NCBI GenBank assembly: GCA_040905445.1
Contig: JBBDRN010000036.1
Coordinates: forward strand, 1-23,415
Source of the DNA: SKPT01 sp040905445
GTDB taxonomy: Bacteria > Planctomycetota > Phycisphaerae > Phycisphaerales > Phycisphaeraceae
Length of the DNA: 23,415 nucleotides
Direction of reading: 5' to 3'
This document shows positions 7,721-14,924 of this stretch, in pieces; position 1 is the stretch's first letter; each line of letters opens with the position of its first letter. Made by a program: the position numbers and the translations under genes. Below the pieces are notes generated by a model that ran no database searches, had not been told where the DNA came from, and worked only from the letters and a program-made list of their open reading frames with translations.

Positions 7721-8431
7721 ATGCCGCTGCCCCATCCGCTGCATTGCCGATCCGCCGCGTGGGCCCAGCTTGTGGGCCAGCTCCCGACGCTGGGAACGAC
7801 CGAAGGGTTGCTGCGCGCCGCGTGTGCGGTGGCGACGCACGAGCTTGACCCCGCAGCCGCGGAGGCGGACGCGGTCGTGGCGCGTGTGGAGGAGTTGGCC
7901 AACCGGGTCCGGGCGCGGGTGGCAAGCGATCGGCCGCGGGCACTGCTGGCGCATGCGCACGAGGTGCTGTTCGAGGAAGAGCGTTTCCGCGGCACCGAGC
8001 CGGGGGAGGCGAGCCCGCACAGCAGCTACCTGCCGATGGTGCTCAAGACGCGTCGCGGGCTGCCGGTGACGCTGAGCCTGATCTACAAGGCGGTGCTGGA
8101 GCGAGTGGGGGTCGACGTGTGCGGGCTGAACACGCCGGGGCACTTCCTGGCGGGCATCTCGGGGATCGACGAGGAGCCGGGGCGGCTGATGATCGTGGAC
8201 GTCGCGGACGCCGGGCGCGTGCTCTCGCAGGAGCAGGCGTTCCGTCGCATCGAGCAGGCGGCGGGCACGGCCGTACCGCGGCAGCGCGGGCTGCTGGCGG
8301 AGGCGACGCACCGACAATGGTTGATCCGACTGCTGCAGAACCTGATTATGGTCTTCGACCGGGCCGGGCGCTGGCCTGACCAGGCGGCGATGCTGGAGCT
8401 GCGCACCCTCGTCGAGACGCCGCAGCGGTAA
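7721..8431 (+). CDS. SirB1-family transglutaminase-like protein
   Basis: A 236-aa soluble protein of the SirB1/UPF0162 (Transglut_core2) family. The diagnostic block is at about residues 99-143: PHSSYLPMVLKTRRGLPVTL, then LSLIYKAVLERVGVDVCGLN and TPGHFLAGI. This matches the family pattern of SYL..VL..R.G.P..LSL.Y..V..R.G and PGHFL. The fold relates to transglutaminases and tetratricopeptide-containing proteins; the biochemical role of the family is not settled. The C-terminal part (RQWLIRLLQNLIMVFDRAG) resembles the helical tail seen in relatives. GGAGAG about seven bases upstream supports the ATG at 7721. It stands alone between repeat-rich gaps. Confidence 0.85.
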   Translation: MPLPHPLHCRSAAWAQLVGQLPTLGTTEGLLRAACAVATHELDPAAAEADAVVARVEELANRVRARVASDRPRALLAHAHEVLFEEERFRGTEPGEASPHSSYLPMVLKTRRGLPVTLSLIYKAVLERVGVDVCGLNTPGHFLAGISGIDEEPGRLMIVDVADAGRVLSQEQAFRRIEQAAGTAVPRQRGLLAEATHRQWLIRLLQNLIMVFDRAGRWPDQAAMLELRTLVETPQR

Positions 8432-8528
8432 GGGGGAACACAGAGACACGGAGGCATGGAGAGGGAACGAGGGGCGGTGATACGGATTACACATCCATCG
8501 CGAGCGGAGTGCTGACGCAGAGTGCCAG

Positions 8529-8545
8529 TGGCGGCTTGGCCGCCA
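8529..8545. repeat. Palindrome TGGCGGC-TTG-GCCGCCA
   Basis: A perfect 7-bp stem with a TTG loop, flanked by AGTGCC-like sequence on both sides. It may be a dispersed palindromic unit; only one copy is in the window. Confidence 0.5.
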
Positions 8546-8626
8546 GTGCCCGGGCGCTCCGGCGACACTGCGGTCGCGGATCGATGCAACGCCCCGCCAC
8601 ACCCCGCCACGCCACGCCCCGGACGC

Positions 8627-8644
8627 GTGCTCGACGATGAGCAC
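8627..8644. repeat. GTGCTC/GAGCAC hairpin
   Basis: A perfect 6-bp inverted repeat around a six-base loop in the gap before the membrane protein gene. There is no T-run after it, so it is not an obvious terminator. Confidence 0.4.
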
Positions 8645-8758
8645 ACGCCGCCGCCCCGGGACCAGCAGCCCCGGCTTTATACACCCGCGAATTGACGTGT
8701 AACCCATATGAGTCTCCTCTTCGCTTCACCCATCTGCGACGGAGCGGGCCGGCGTTCG

Positions 8759-8764
8759 TATAAT
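8759..8764 (+). promoter_or_regulatory. Consensus -10 box before the membrane protein gene
   Basis: A perfect TATAAT 41 bp upstream of the ATG at 8806, giving a leader of about 36 nt that includes the GAGGGAAG ribosome site. The -35 region has no TTG; the nearest candidate is TGCGAC (8735-8740) at 18 bp. Confidence 0.45.
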
Positions 8765-8805
8765 CCGCCCACGTCCACCGCGTCCGCACCTCGAGGGAAG
8801 CAGCC

Positions 8806-10164
8806 ATGAACGACGAGCAGGGCCGCCACGTCCGCGTCGAGCAGATCGACTTCGCCAGCGTGCTGCCCGTGCTGCATGTGTTCCGCAGCTTCCGCATGGC
8901 GATCCATCCGCACCGGCTGGCGCTGGCGCTGCTGCTGGTGCTCGGGCTCTACGGCCTCGCGTGGCTCGTCGACGCCGTCGTCGAGCGTCCCGCGCCGCAT
9001 CGGGCGTTCACCGCCTATCGCCTCGACCAGGCGACCTACGACGCTTCGGGGCAGTGGGTGCGCACCGACCAAGCGATCTTCGAGACCGTCGGGCGAGTCG
9101 GCGCCCAGTCGCTGCGCCAGCTCGTGGCCTCGGCGGCCCGGCTGGAGCTGGGCCTGGCCCGCGCGGTTGAGACGCGGTCGCTTGCCGGCGGCGGCGTGGT
9201 CGGGGCGCTGGGTACGCTGCTCGTGACGCTCCCCACCTGGCTGGTGACGACGCACCCGTTCGCGACACTGAGCTTCGCGCTCGTCGCCCTGCTCTGGACG
9301 GCGCTGCTGGGCGGGGCGATCGCGCGGTCCGCCGCGGTCGGCGCGGCCGGGCTCGCGCCGGCGAACGCCCCGGCCTCACCGCCGCGCGCCCAGCCGGCCG
9401 GCCTCACCGCCGCGCTGCGCTTCACCGTGCGGCGATACATCTGGTTCTGCGTTGCGCCGCTGCTGCCGCTCGTGATCGTCGGGCTCGTCGGGCTGCTCAT
9501 GGCGCTGGCGGGCCTGGCGCTGTTCAACGTCCCGGGGCTGGACATCGTCGGCGGCGTGCTGTTCGGGCTGCTGCTGGCGGGCGGGCTCATCGCGGCGATC
9601 GTCCTGCTCGGGCTCATCGCGGCCGGTCACCTGCTCTGGCCGGGCCTCGCCGTCGAGGGCACCGACGCCTTCGACGTCATCAGCCGCGCGTACAACTACG
9701 TCTTCGGCCAGCCGTGGCGCACCGCCGGGTACGCGCTCATCACCATCATCTACGGCTCGCTCGCCTATCTCTTCGTCGCGCTCGTCCTCTCGCTGGCGCT
9801 GGTGCTGACGCACCTGTTCGTCGGCGCGTGGGTCTTCGGCGAGGCGGAGCCGGGTGTCTCGCGCTTTGACGCCATGTTCGGGCCCCCGGGGCTCATGCAC
9901 CTGGCCGCACCGGCGCGGTTCGAGTCGCTCGGCGTCACGGGCAGCGTGGCGGCGGGGCTGATCCAGGCGTGGACGCTCCTGCTCGCGGCGCTGGGTCCGG
10001 CGTTCGCTGTCAGCTTCTACTTCTGCGGTGCGACCTGGGTCTACCTCCTGCTGCGGCGGGCGAGCGACGGCACGAGCTTCGAGGACGTCGACATCGACAA
10101 CATCAGGTCCGGCGTGGATGCCGACGAGGCCGCGGAGACCGACGCCGAGCACCGCGAGCCGTGA
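8806..10164 (+). CDS. Hypothetical multi-pass membrane protein
   Basis: A 452-aa integral membrane protein I cannot name. It has a short hydrophilic N-terminus, a first membrane segment at about residues 37-58 (LALALLLVLGLYGLAWLVDAVV), an outside segment of about 70 residues, then about six more hydrophobic stretches between 125 and 425. Near the middle is a soluble piece, GTDAFDVISRAYNYVFGQPW, and the tail contains DGTSFEDVDIDNI and is acidic. The 'DAxSRAYxYVFxxPW' piece and the 'EDVDI' tail are features I associate with a membrane family widespread in planctomycetes, but that is recall and not checked. The start is supported by GAGGGAAG about eight bases upstream. No catalytic motif is visible. 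It is followed by the ABC uptake pair after 81 bp, without a clear functional link. Confidence 0.85.
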   Translation: MNDEQGRHVRVEQIDFASVLPVLHVFRSFRMAIHPHRLALALLLVLGLYGLAWLVDAVVERPAPHRAFTAYRLDQATYDASGQWVRTDQAIFETVGRVGAQSLRQLVASAARLELGLARAVETRSLAGGGVVGALGTLLVTLPTWLVTTHPFATLSFALVALLWTALLGGAIARSAAVGAAGLAPANAPASPPRAQPAGLTAALRFTVRRYIWFCVAPLLPLVIVGLVGLLMALAGLALFNVPGLDIVGGVLFGLLLAGGLIAAIVLLGLIAAGHLLWPGLAVEGTDAFDVISRAYNYVFGQPWRTAGYALITIIYGSLAYLFVALVLSLALVLTHLFVGAWVFGEAEPGVSRFDAMFGPPGLMHLAAPARFESLGVTGSVAAGLIQAWTLLLAALGPAFAVSFYFCGATWVYLLLRRASDGTSFEDVDIDNIRSGVDADEAAETDAEHREP

Positions 10165-10174
10165 TCGCGGGTTC

Positions 10175-10188
10175 CCCGCCGCGGCGGG
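10175..10188. repeat. CCCGCCG/CGGCGGG palindrome
   Basis: A 14-bp perfect palindrome just after the membrane protein stop codon. It could act as a weak terminator stem, but no T-run follows. Confidence 0.3.
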
Positions 10189-10209
10189 TCGGTTCAGAGG
10201 CGGCCCACT

Positions 10210-10238
10210 TTGCCGGTCGGTGCTGCCGGCATTAGCAT
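10210..10238 (+). promoter_or_regulatory. Candidate promoter of the ABC uptake pair, leaderless layout
   Basis: TTGCCG (10210-10215), a 17-bp spacer and TAGCAT (10233-10238), followed after seven bases by the ATG at 10246. The predicted transcript start falls on or next to the start codon. No ribosome site is visible. Confidence 0.5.
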
Positions 10239-10245
10239 GGCCGCG

Positions 10246-11223
10246 ATGCGCCGCACTTCGATCATCGTCGCTTTGATGTTGATGCTCACCGCCTGCGATG
10301 CCGACCGTCATGAGGGTGACGTCGGCGACGAGCTGCGCATCGTCTCCCTTTCCCCGGCGCTGACGCAGATGCTCGTTGAGCTCGATGCGGGCGAGCATAT
10401 CGTGGGCGTCGGTGAGCACGATGCGGCAGCGCCGCCTGGTGCGGCCGTGGTCGGCGGCTTTCCCGACATCCAGGCCGAGGCCCTGCTCTCGACCCGGCCA
10501 ACGCACGTCCTGGCCCAGAGCCAGTCGGTTCACCTGCGCCGGCTCGCGGAAAGTGCGGGCTTCGAGCTCGTCGCCTGGCGGTATCCCGCGACCATCGACG
10601 CCGTGCTGGAGACGCTCGCCCCCGCCGACCCTGATCCGCCGGGCGTCGGCAGCGTCATCGGGCGCGGCGACGAGGCGGCGGCGCTGCGCGAGCGGATCGA
10701 AGCGCAGCTTGCTTCCCTCAAGGAACTGACGGACGGCGCCGCCGAGCGCCCGCGCGTGCTGCTGCTGATCGGCACGCGGCCGGTCACCGCGTCGGGACCC
10801 GGCACCGTGTTCGATGACATGCTCGACATCGCCGGCGGACGCAACGCCGCACCGACGGGACAGGCCGGCGCCCCGGCGCTCGATCGCGAGATGCTGCTCG
10901 CCGCAGCGCCTGAGGTGATCGTTCTGATGAGCCCCGGCGACCGGCCGCTCGAAGCGCTCGCCGAGGACGACCGCCTCGCGGATCTGCGCGGCCTGGACAT
11001 CCCCGCCGTGCGCAACCGGCGGATCCGCATCATCAACGATCCGCTCGCGATGCTGCCGACGACGACCATCCCCCGCGTCACGGCCGAGCTGATCGCCGGC
11101 CTGCATCCGGAGCTCGCCGAGGCGGCGCGGGCGGTCGTGCGCGGAGCCGATGCCGTCGACGTCGCTGAAATCCCCCGGGCGATGGCGGATGTGGCGGGGG
11201 TTCGGAGGGAGCGGGGCCGATGA
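10246..11223 (+). CDS. ABC transporter substrate-binding lipoprotein, BtuF/FecB family
   Basis: Extracytoplasmic binding protein for a cobalamin-, haem- or siderophore-type importer. The 325-aa product starts with a lipoprotein signal: MRRTS, a hydrophobic stretch and the lipobox LTAC, so it should be anchored outside the membrane. The mature part shows the helical-backbone binding-protein pattern: RIVSLSPALTQMLVELDAG at its start, GGFPDIQAEALLSTRPTHVL, a VLLLIG strand near the middle and RIRIINDPLAM near the end. The substrate cannot be read from sequence. I prefer the ATG at 10246: it gives a compact signal peptide and sits seven bases after a -10-like hexamer. An ATG at 10237 would fall inside that hexamer and is the main alternative. 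Its stop overlaps the permease start by ATGA. Confidence 0.88.
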   Translation: MRRTSIIVALMLMLTACDADRHEGDVGDELRIVSLSPALTQMLVELDAGEHIVGVGEHDAAAPPGAAVVGGFPDIQAEALLSTRPTHVLAQSQSVHLRRLAESAGFELVAWRYPATIDAVLETLAPADPDPPGVGSVIGRGDEAAALRERIEAQLASLKELTDGAAERPRVLLLIGTRPVTASGPGTVFDDMLDIAGGRNAAPTGQAGAPALDREMLLAAAPEVIVLMSPGDRPLEALAEDDRLADLRGLDIPAVRNRRIRIINDPLAMLPTTTIPRVTAELIAGLHPELAEAARAVVRGADAVDVAEIPRAMADVAGVRRERGR

Positions 11224-12245
11224 CCGCGGCGCCGGCTCCCACAACCGGGCAGGCTGCACAGCTCGAGGCCGTGCGCACACGCAGGTGGGTGCTCGTTGGT
11301 GTGTGCGGGCTCGTGCTGCTCACCGTCGGCGCGGTGCGGCTGTACGTCGGGCCGACCGACATCGGCTTCCCCACGGGCTGGGCGTTCTGGGAGGTTCGCC
11401 TGTGGCGCCTCGCGCTGGCCGCGGTCGCCGGCGCAAGCCTGGCCATCGCGGGCGTGGCCTTGCAGACGCTGCTGCGAAACCCGCTCGCCGAGCCCTACAT
11501 CCTCGGCCTGTCGACCGGTGCGGCCGCGGGCATGATGGCCCAGTCGCTGCTGTTCAGCTCCCTCGGCTGGGTCGTCGGCGGCTACCACACCGGCGCGGTC
11601 ATCGGCGCCGCGGCGAGCATGGCCGTCGTCTTCGCCATCGGGCGACGCCACGGCGTCATCGACCCGCTCGGGCTGCTGCTCGTCGGCGTCGTCGTCAGCA
11701 CGATCAACGGCGCGCTCATTATGCTCGCCAACTACCTCGTCGGCCCCGGCCCGGCCCGCGACAGCCTCATGCGCTGGATGATGGGCTACCTCAACGAAGG
11801 CGCCGAAGTCATCCCCGTGCTCATCGTCGTCGCCCTGCTGGCCGCCGGCTGGGCGCTGCTGCAGCGGTCGGCGTCGGCGATGGATGTGGCGACGCTCAGC
11901 GACGAGGAAGCGCAGAGTCTGGGTGTGAGCCTCGCGCGACTGCGGACGGTGCTGTTCGTCACGGCGAGCGTCCTCGCCGCCGGCGCCGTGCTGCTCGCCG
12001 GACCGATCGCCTTCGTCGGGTTAATCTGCCCGCACCTGGCGCGGCTGATGCTCGGGCCGGGCCATGCGCCGCTGCTGGTCGCCTCGGCGCTGCTCGGTGG
12101 TGCGCTCGTCGCCGCCGCCGACGTCGCCAGCGCGGCCATGCACCTGACGTGGGACGTCGGGCTGATGCCGATCGGCGTGTTCACGGCTCTCGTCGGCGGG
12201 CCGGCGTTCCTCTGGATGCTCCGCCCGCGACTGGGACGCGGGTGA
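11220..12245 (+). CDS. ABC transporter permease, FecCD/BtuC family
   Basis: Membrane channel subunit of a cobalamin or iron-chelate importer. The 341-aa product has about ten hydrophobic segments and the family signatures: WRLALAAVAGASLAIAGVAL, then QTLLRNPLAEPYILGLSTGA, LLLVGVVVSTINGA, and the C-terminal GPIAFVGLICPHLARLMLG followed by PIGVFTALVGGPAFLWML. The cytoplasmic coupling loop that meets the ATPase is expected between the TLSDEEAQSLGVSLARLR region and GPIAFVG. The last part reads LMPIGVFTA where many relatives have an E-x-P-V-G-V pattern. It is translationally coupled to the binding lipoprotein. The next gene is a sulfatase, so the ATPase is not encoded alongside. Confidence 0.93.
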   Translation: MTAAPAPTTGQAAQLEAVRTRRWVLVGVCGLVLLTVGAVRLYVGPTDIGFPTGWAFWEVRLWRLALAAVAGASLAIAGVALQTLLRNPLAEPYILGLSTGAAAGMMAQSLLFSSLGWVVGGYHTGAVIGAAASMAVVFAIGRRHGVIDPLGLLLVGVVVSTINGALIMLANYLVGPGPARDSLMRWMMGYLNEGAEVIPVLIVVALLAAGWALLQRSASAMDVATLSDEEAQSLGVSLARLRTVLFVTASVLAAGAVLLAGPIAFVGLICPHLARLMLGPGHAPLLVASALLGGALVAAADVASAAMHLTWDVGLMPIGVFTALVGGPAFLWMLRPRLGRG

Positions 12246-12362
12246 GGGGGCGGGGACGGCGGGGACGGCGGTCGCTCACCGGGGCCCGGCCGCCAGGCGC
12301 GCACACTGGCCGTCAGTAGCACTCGCCGTACGACGTTTTCGGACAGAACCTAGGATGGGACC
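12246..12362. promoter_or_regulatory. Gap before the sulfatase, with possible -10 or ribosome site
   Basis: A 117-bp gap with two direct GGGGACGGC copies and an imperfect GGCGG...CCGCC fold but no clear terminator. CCTAGGAT at 12349-12356 precedes the sulfatase ATG by six bases. It can be read as a -10 box (TAGGAT) or as a ribosome site (AGGA). No -35 box is visible. Confidence 0.3.
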
Positions 12363-13775
12363 ATGTCGACGAACGTCCTGCTCATCCACGCCGATCAGCA
12401 TCGGTTTGACACGCTGGGCGTCAACGGCCATCCGCTGGTGCGCACGCCGCACCTGGACGGGCTGGCGCGCGAGGGGGTGAACTTCACGCATGCGTTTACG
12501 CCCAGCGCCGTGTGCACGCCGGCGCGGGCGTCGCTGATGACCGGCTGCTGGCCGTCGCAGCACGGCTGCCGGGGCAACGCTGGAACAGAGGCGTACCAGC
12601 CGGCCGACGCGTCGCTGCCGACGTGGAGCGGGCTGCTGCACGACGCGGGCTACATGCTGCGGCGCGTGGGCAAGTATGCCGACGAACTCGCGGGGCCGGC
12701 CACCGACTTCGGGTTTGATGAGCACGTGACGCGCCGGCCGGGCTATGAGCGGTGGCGGGCGGCGCAGGGCCTTGCGCCGCGGCGGGCAAGCGATGGGCCG
12801 TTCCACCTCTTCGGCCACGTGGACGATGGCGAGCCGGAGCAGATGCCGGTCGCGTGGGAGGCGGAGCATGTAATCCGGCAGATGCGCGAGGCGGCGGCGA
12901 CGGGGCAGCCGTGGCTCGTGCGGTGGGACCCGTCGGAGCCGCATCTGCCCAGCATCCCCCCTGCTGCCTATGCGCGGCTGTATGACCCTGAGGCGATCGA
13001 GCCGTGGCCGAGCTTTGACGACGCGCTCGTCAACAAGCCATACATTCAGCGGCAGCAGCGCATGTCGTGGCAGGTGGAGGGGTGGCGTTGGCCGCGCTGG
13101 GCGCGGACGGTGGCGCTGTATCTGGCCGAGGTGAGCCTGCTCGATGCGCAGGTGGGGCGCGTGCTGGCGGCGCTCGATGAGCTGGGCCTGCGCGACGAGA
13201 CGCTCGTCGTCTACACGACGGACCACGGCGACATGTGCGGCGGGCACGGCATGGTCGACAAGCATTACGTGATGTACGAGGACGTGCAGCGCGTGCCGCT
13301 GATCCTGCGCGGGCCCGGGCTGCCGGCGGGGGCGACCTGCGACGCGTTCGTCAGCAACGAGATCGACCTCGCGGCGACGCTGTGCGAGGTTGGCGGTGTT
13401 GATGTGCCGGCAAGCTTCGAGGGGCGCAGCCTGCTGGCAATGGCGCGCGGCCAGGACGCGTCGCCGCGCGAGGACATCTTTGCGCAATACTCGGGCGCGC
13501 AGTTCGGGTTGTATTCGCAGCGGATGGTGCGCGATCGGCGGTACAAGTATGTGTGGAACATGACAGCCGAGGATGAGCTCTACGACCTGGCGAACGATCC
13601 GGGCGAGCTGACGAACCTCGCGTTCGAGCCGACCCATGCCAACGAACTCGCGCGGCTGCGACGGCGACTGGTGGCATGGATGGAGAGCATCGAGGACCCG
13701 GCGCTGAACATGTGGACGCGGGCGCAGTTGCTGGACGGATGGGTGGCGACGCCGGGCGCGGTGGGGGTGGAGTAG
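12363..13775 (+). CDS. Sulfatase (cysteine-type, cytoplasmic)
   Basis: A type I sulfatase, hydrolysing sulfate esters by a formylglycine residue made from cysteine. The 470-aa product has the activation motif CTPARASLMTG with Cys51 as the residue to be converted. The N-terminal metal site reads HADQHRFDTLG (D11, Q12), and the second metal block is YTTDHGDMCGGHGMVDKH. The family order (metal motif, CxPxR, DHG) is intact and the length is typical. There is no signal peptide, unlike most planctomycete sulfatases, which points to an intracellular substrate or an organic sulfate ester taken up first. The specificity cannot be told from sequence. No formylglycine-generating enzyme is in the window. 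It converges with the nucleoside hydrolase gene across 72 bp. Confidence 0.94.
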   Translation: MSTNVLLIHADQHRFDTLGVNGHPLVRTPHLDGLAREGVNFTHAFTPSAVCTPARASLMTGCWPSQHGCRGNAGTEAYQPADASLPTWSGLLHDAGYMLRRVGKYADELAGPATDFGFDEHVTRRPGYERWRAAQGLAPRRASDGPFHLFGHVDDGEPEQMPVAWEAEHVIRQMREAAATGQPWLVRWDPSEPHLPSIPPAAYARLYDPEAIEPWPSFDDALVNKPYIQRQQRMSWQVEGWRWPRWARTVALYLAEVSLLDAQVGRVLAALDELGLRDETLVVYTTDHGDMCGGHGMVDKHYVMYEDVQRVPLILRGPGLPAGATCDAFVSNEIDLAATLCEVGGVDVPASFEGRSLLAMARGQDASPREDIFAQYSGAQFGLYSQRMVRDRRYKYVWNMTAEDELYDLANDPGELTNLAFEPTHANELARLRRRLVAWMESIEDPALNMWTRAQLLDGWVATPGAVGVE

Positions 13776-13800
13776 GCGGCGGCGTATTCGACCGCGGGGA

Positions 13801-13820
13801 AGGTCCGCACAGCGGACCCT
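13801..13820. repeat. Dispersed palindrome, copy 1
   Basis: GGTCCGC-ACA-GCGGACC, a perfect 7-bp stem (13802-13808 with 13812-13818) between two converging genes. The reverse complement of this copy is identical over 19 bp to the core of the second copy at 15961-15987. It may also end transcription from either side. Confidence 0.8.
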
Positions 13821-13847
13821 GCCGGGGCGGGGGGGCGGCGGGACTGG

Positions 13848-14795
13848 TCAGGCGGGCTGCTTCGCATAGGCGAGGAGCTTGTCGGCGATGTCGCGCCAGA
13901 TCGGGTCGCGGTTGGCGTGGGTGGCGACGCGGATCATGTGCCGGCTACGGTCGCGGCTGTAGGTTTGCTGGTCGGTGAGGATCGGACTGTGATCGAGGGC
14001 GGTGGGCACCCATTTCGCATTGAGCAGCGACGCGATCGGCGCGACGTCCCAGATGACCTTGGACCAGCCGCGATGGTCGTCGTGGTAGCCGGCGACGGTG
14101 TCGAACAGGTATTGACCGATCTCGCCGGCCGGGGCGATCAGCTCGCGCAGCTCGGGAATGGAGATGCGGATGTGCTCGGCGACGTTGGTGCAGGGCACGA
14201 GCACGAGCGGCACGCCGGAGTCGAAGATGAGGCGCGACGCGTGCATGTCCTGGACGAGGTTGAACTCGCGCGCGCGGGGCCAGTCCAGTGGCTGGCCGGC
14301 GAGCCAGTAGATGCGGATGCGCGATGCGATGCGCGGCTCCATGAGCAGGGCGGACGCGACGTTGGTGATCGCGCCGATCGCAATGACGTGCAGCGGCTGG
14401 TCGCGGTTCTGCATGGCGCGCTCAACGAGGTCGCGGGCGGCGTCGCTGTCGACGGGTTTGTCGGCCGCGGACAGGTAAGTCTTCGACCCGCGGTGGACGG
14501 GCAGGGGCTTGTCCCAGTGCATGCGCTCAAGGACGCGCTGGATCTCGTCGTAGCTTTTTTCCATGCCGTCGCCGGGGCCGGTGGAACGCTTGTTGTGGAA
14601 GGGGGCGGCATGGATGGCGAGCATGTTCAGCCGCTCAGGGTTGAGCAGGCTGTAGACGAGGGCGAACTGGTCGTCGACCTCGTTGTAGGTGTCGGTGTCG
14701 AGGATCACGTCGACCGGGCCGCGCGTCTCGGCAGGCACGGGCAGGTCGCGGACGGGGTCGGGCGTGTGCCAGGGATGGTCGGGGTGGGTGTACAT
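13848..14795 (-). CDS. Inosine-uridine-type nucleoside hydrolase
   Basis: Cleaves the N-glycosidic bond of ribonucleosides to give ribose and a free base, used in nucleoside salvage. The 315-aa product has the family's calcium-binding aspartate cluster near the N-terminus, DTDTYNEVDDQFAL (D33, D35, N38, D41, D42), the HVIAIGAITNVASAL block and an EFNLVQDMHASRLIFDSG segment that matches the usual EFN..xDPxAA region. The spacing in the first motif (DTD-x-x-N-E-x-DD) differs from the common DxDxxxDD, as does the WDVAPIA segment where HDPLA is usual. The substrate may therefore not be a standard nucleoside. There is no signal peptide. AGGA lies eight bases before the ATG. It lies downstream of sucD on the same strand, separated by a long hairpin-forming repeat. 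Confidence 0.9.
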   Translation of the reverse strand: MYTHPDHPWHTPDPVRDLPVPAETRGPVDVILDTDTYNEVDDQFALVYSLLNPERLNMLAIHAAPFHNKRSTGPGDGMEKSYDEIQRVLERMHWDKPLPVHRGSKTYLSAADKPVDSDAARDLVERAMQNRDQPLHVIAIGAITNVASALLMEPRIASRIRIYWLAGQPLDWPRAREFNLVQDMHASRLIFDSGVPLVLVPCTNVAEHIRISIPELRELIAPAGEIGQYLFDTVAGYHDDHRGWSKVIWDVAPIASLLNAKWVPTALDHSPILTDQQTYSRDRSRHMIRVATHANRDPIWRDIADKLLAYAKQPA

Positions 14796-14810
14796 GAGAT
14801 GGTCCTAGGG

Positions 14811-14924
14811 GAGGAAGTCGGGGAAGTCGGGGAAGTCAGGGGAGTCGGGGAAGTCAAGGAAGGACGGAAGCGACAGCCCCCTTCCTCGACTTCCCTGACT
14901 CCCTCGACTCCCTCGACTCCCTCA
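14811..14924. repeat. 9-bp repeat array forming a long imperfect hairpin
   Basis: The left arm (14811-14863) is about five units of GGGGAAGTC with small variations. The right arm (about 14880-14924) is about five units of GACTCCCTC, the reverse complement. The arms can pair over roughly 40 bp around a short loop. The right arm begins at the sucD stop codon (TGA, 14924-14922). On the minus strand the structure lies between sucD and the nucleoside hydrolase, where it could stop or attenuate transcription. Confidence 0.8.

Larger units (their letters stand above)
8432..8805. other. Repeat- and hairpin-rich intergenic region
   Basis: A 374-bp gap with no credible gene. It contains a purine-rich degenerate repeat (about 8437-8470), ATACGGATTACACATCC (about 8479-8495), a perfect 7-bp hairpin at 8529-8545, tandem CCCCGCCAC units (8592-8610), a GTGCTC/GAGCAC hairpin at 8627-8644 and a TATAAT box at 8759-8764. 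A small RNA is conceivable but nothing here identifies one. Confidence 0.6.

Noticed and set aside
4876..7995. 1039-codon minus-strand frame spanning gcvT, dprA and beyond
   Set aside because: It runs out of frame through gcvT and antisense to dprA. Both of those encode clear families; this frame gives Arg/Pro/Ala-rich sequence only.
10165..10245. Cobalamin riboswitch before the binding lipoprotein
   Set aside because: The 81-bp gap is too short for the element, the proposed promoter is next to the ATG, and no B12-box-like sequence is seen.
14811..14924. Short CRISPR-like array
   Set aside because: Units are 9 bp with no spacers, and the two arms are reverse complements. There are no cas genes.
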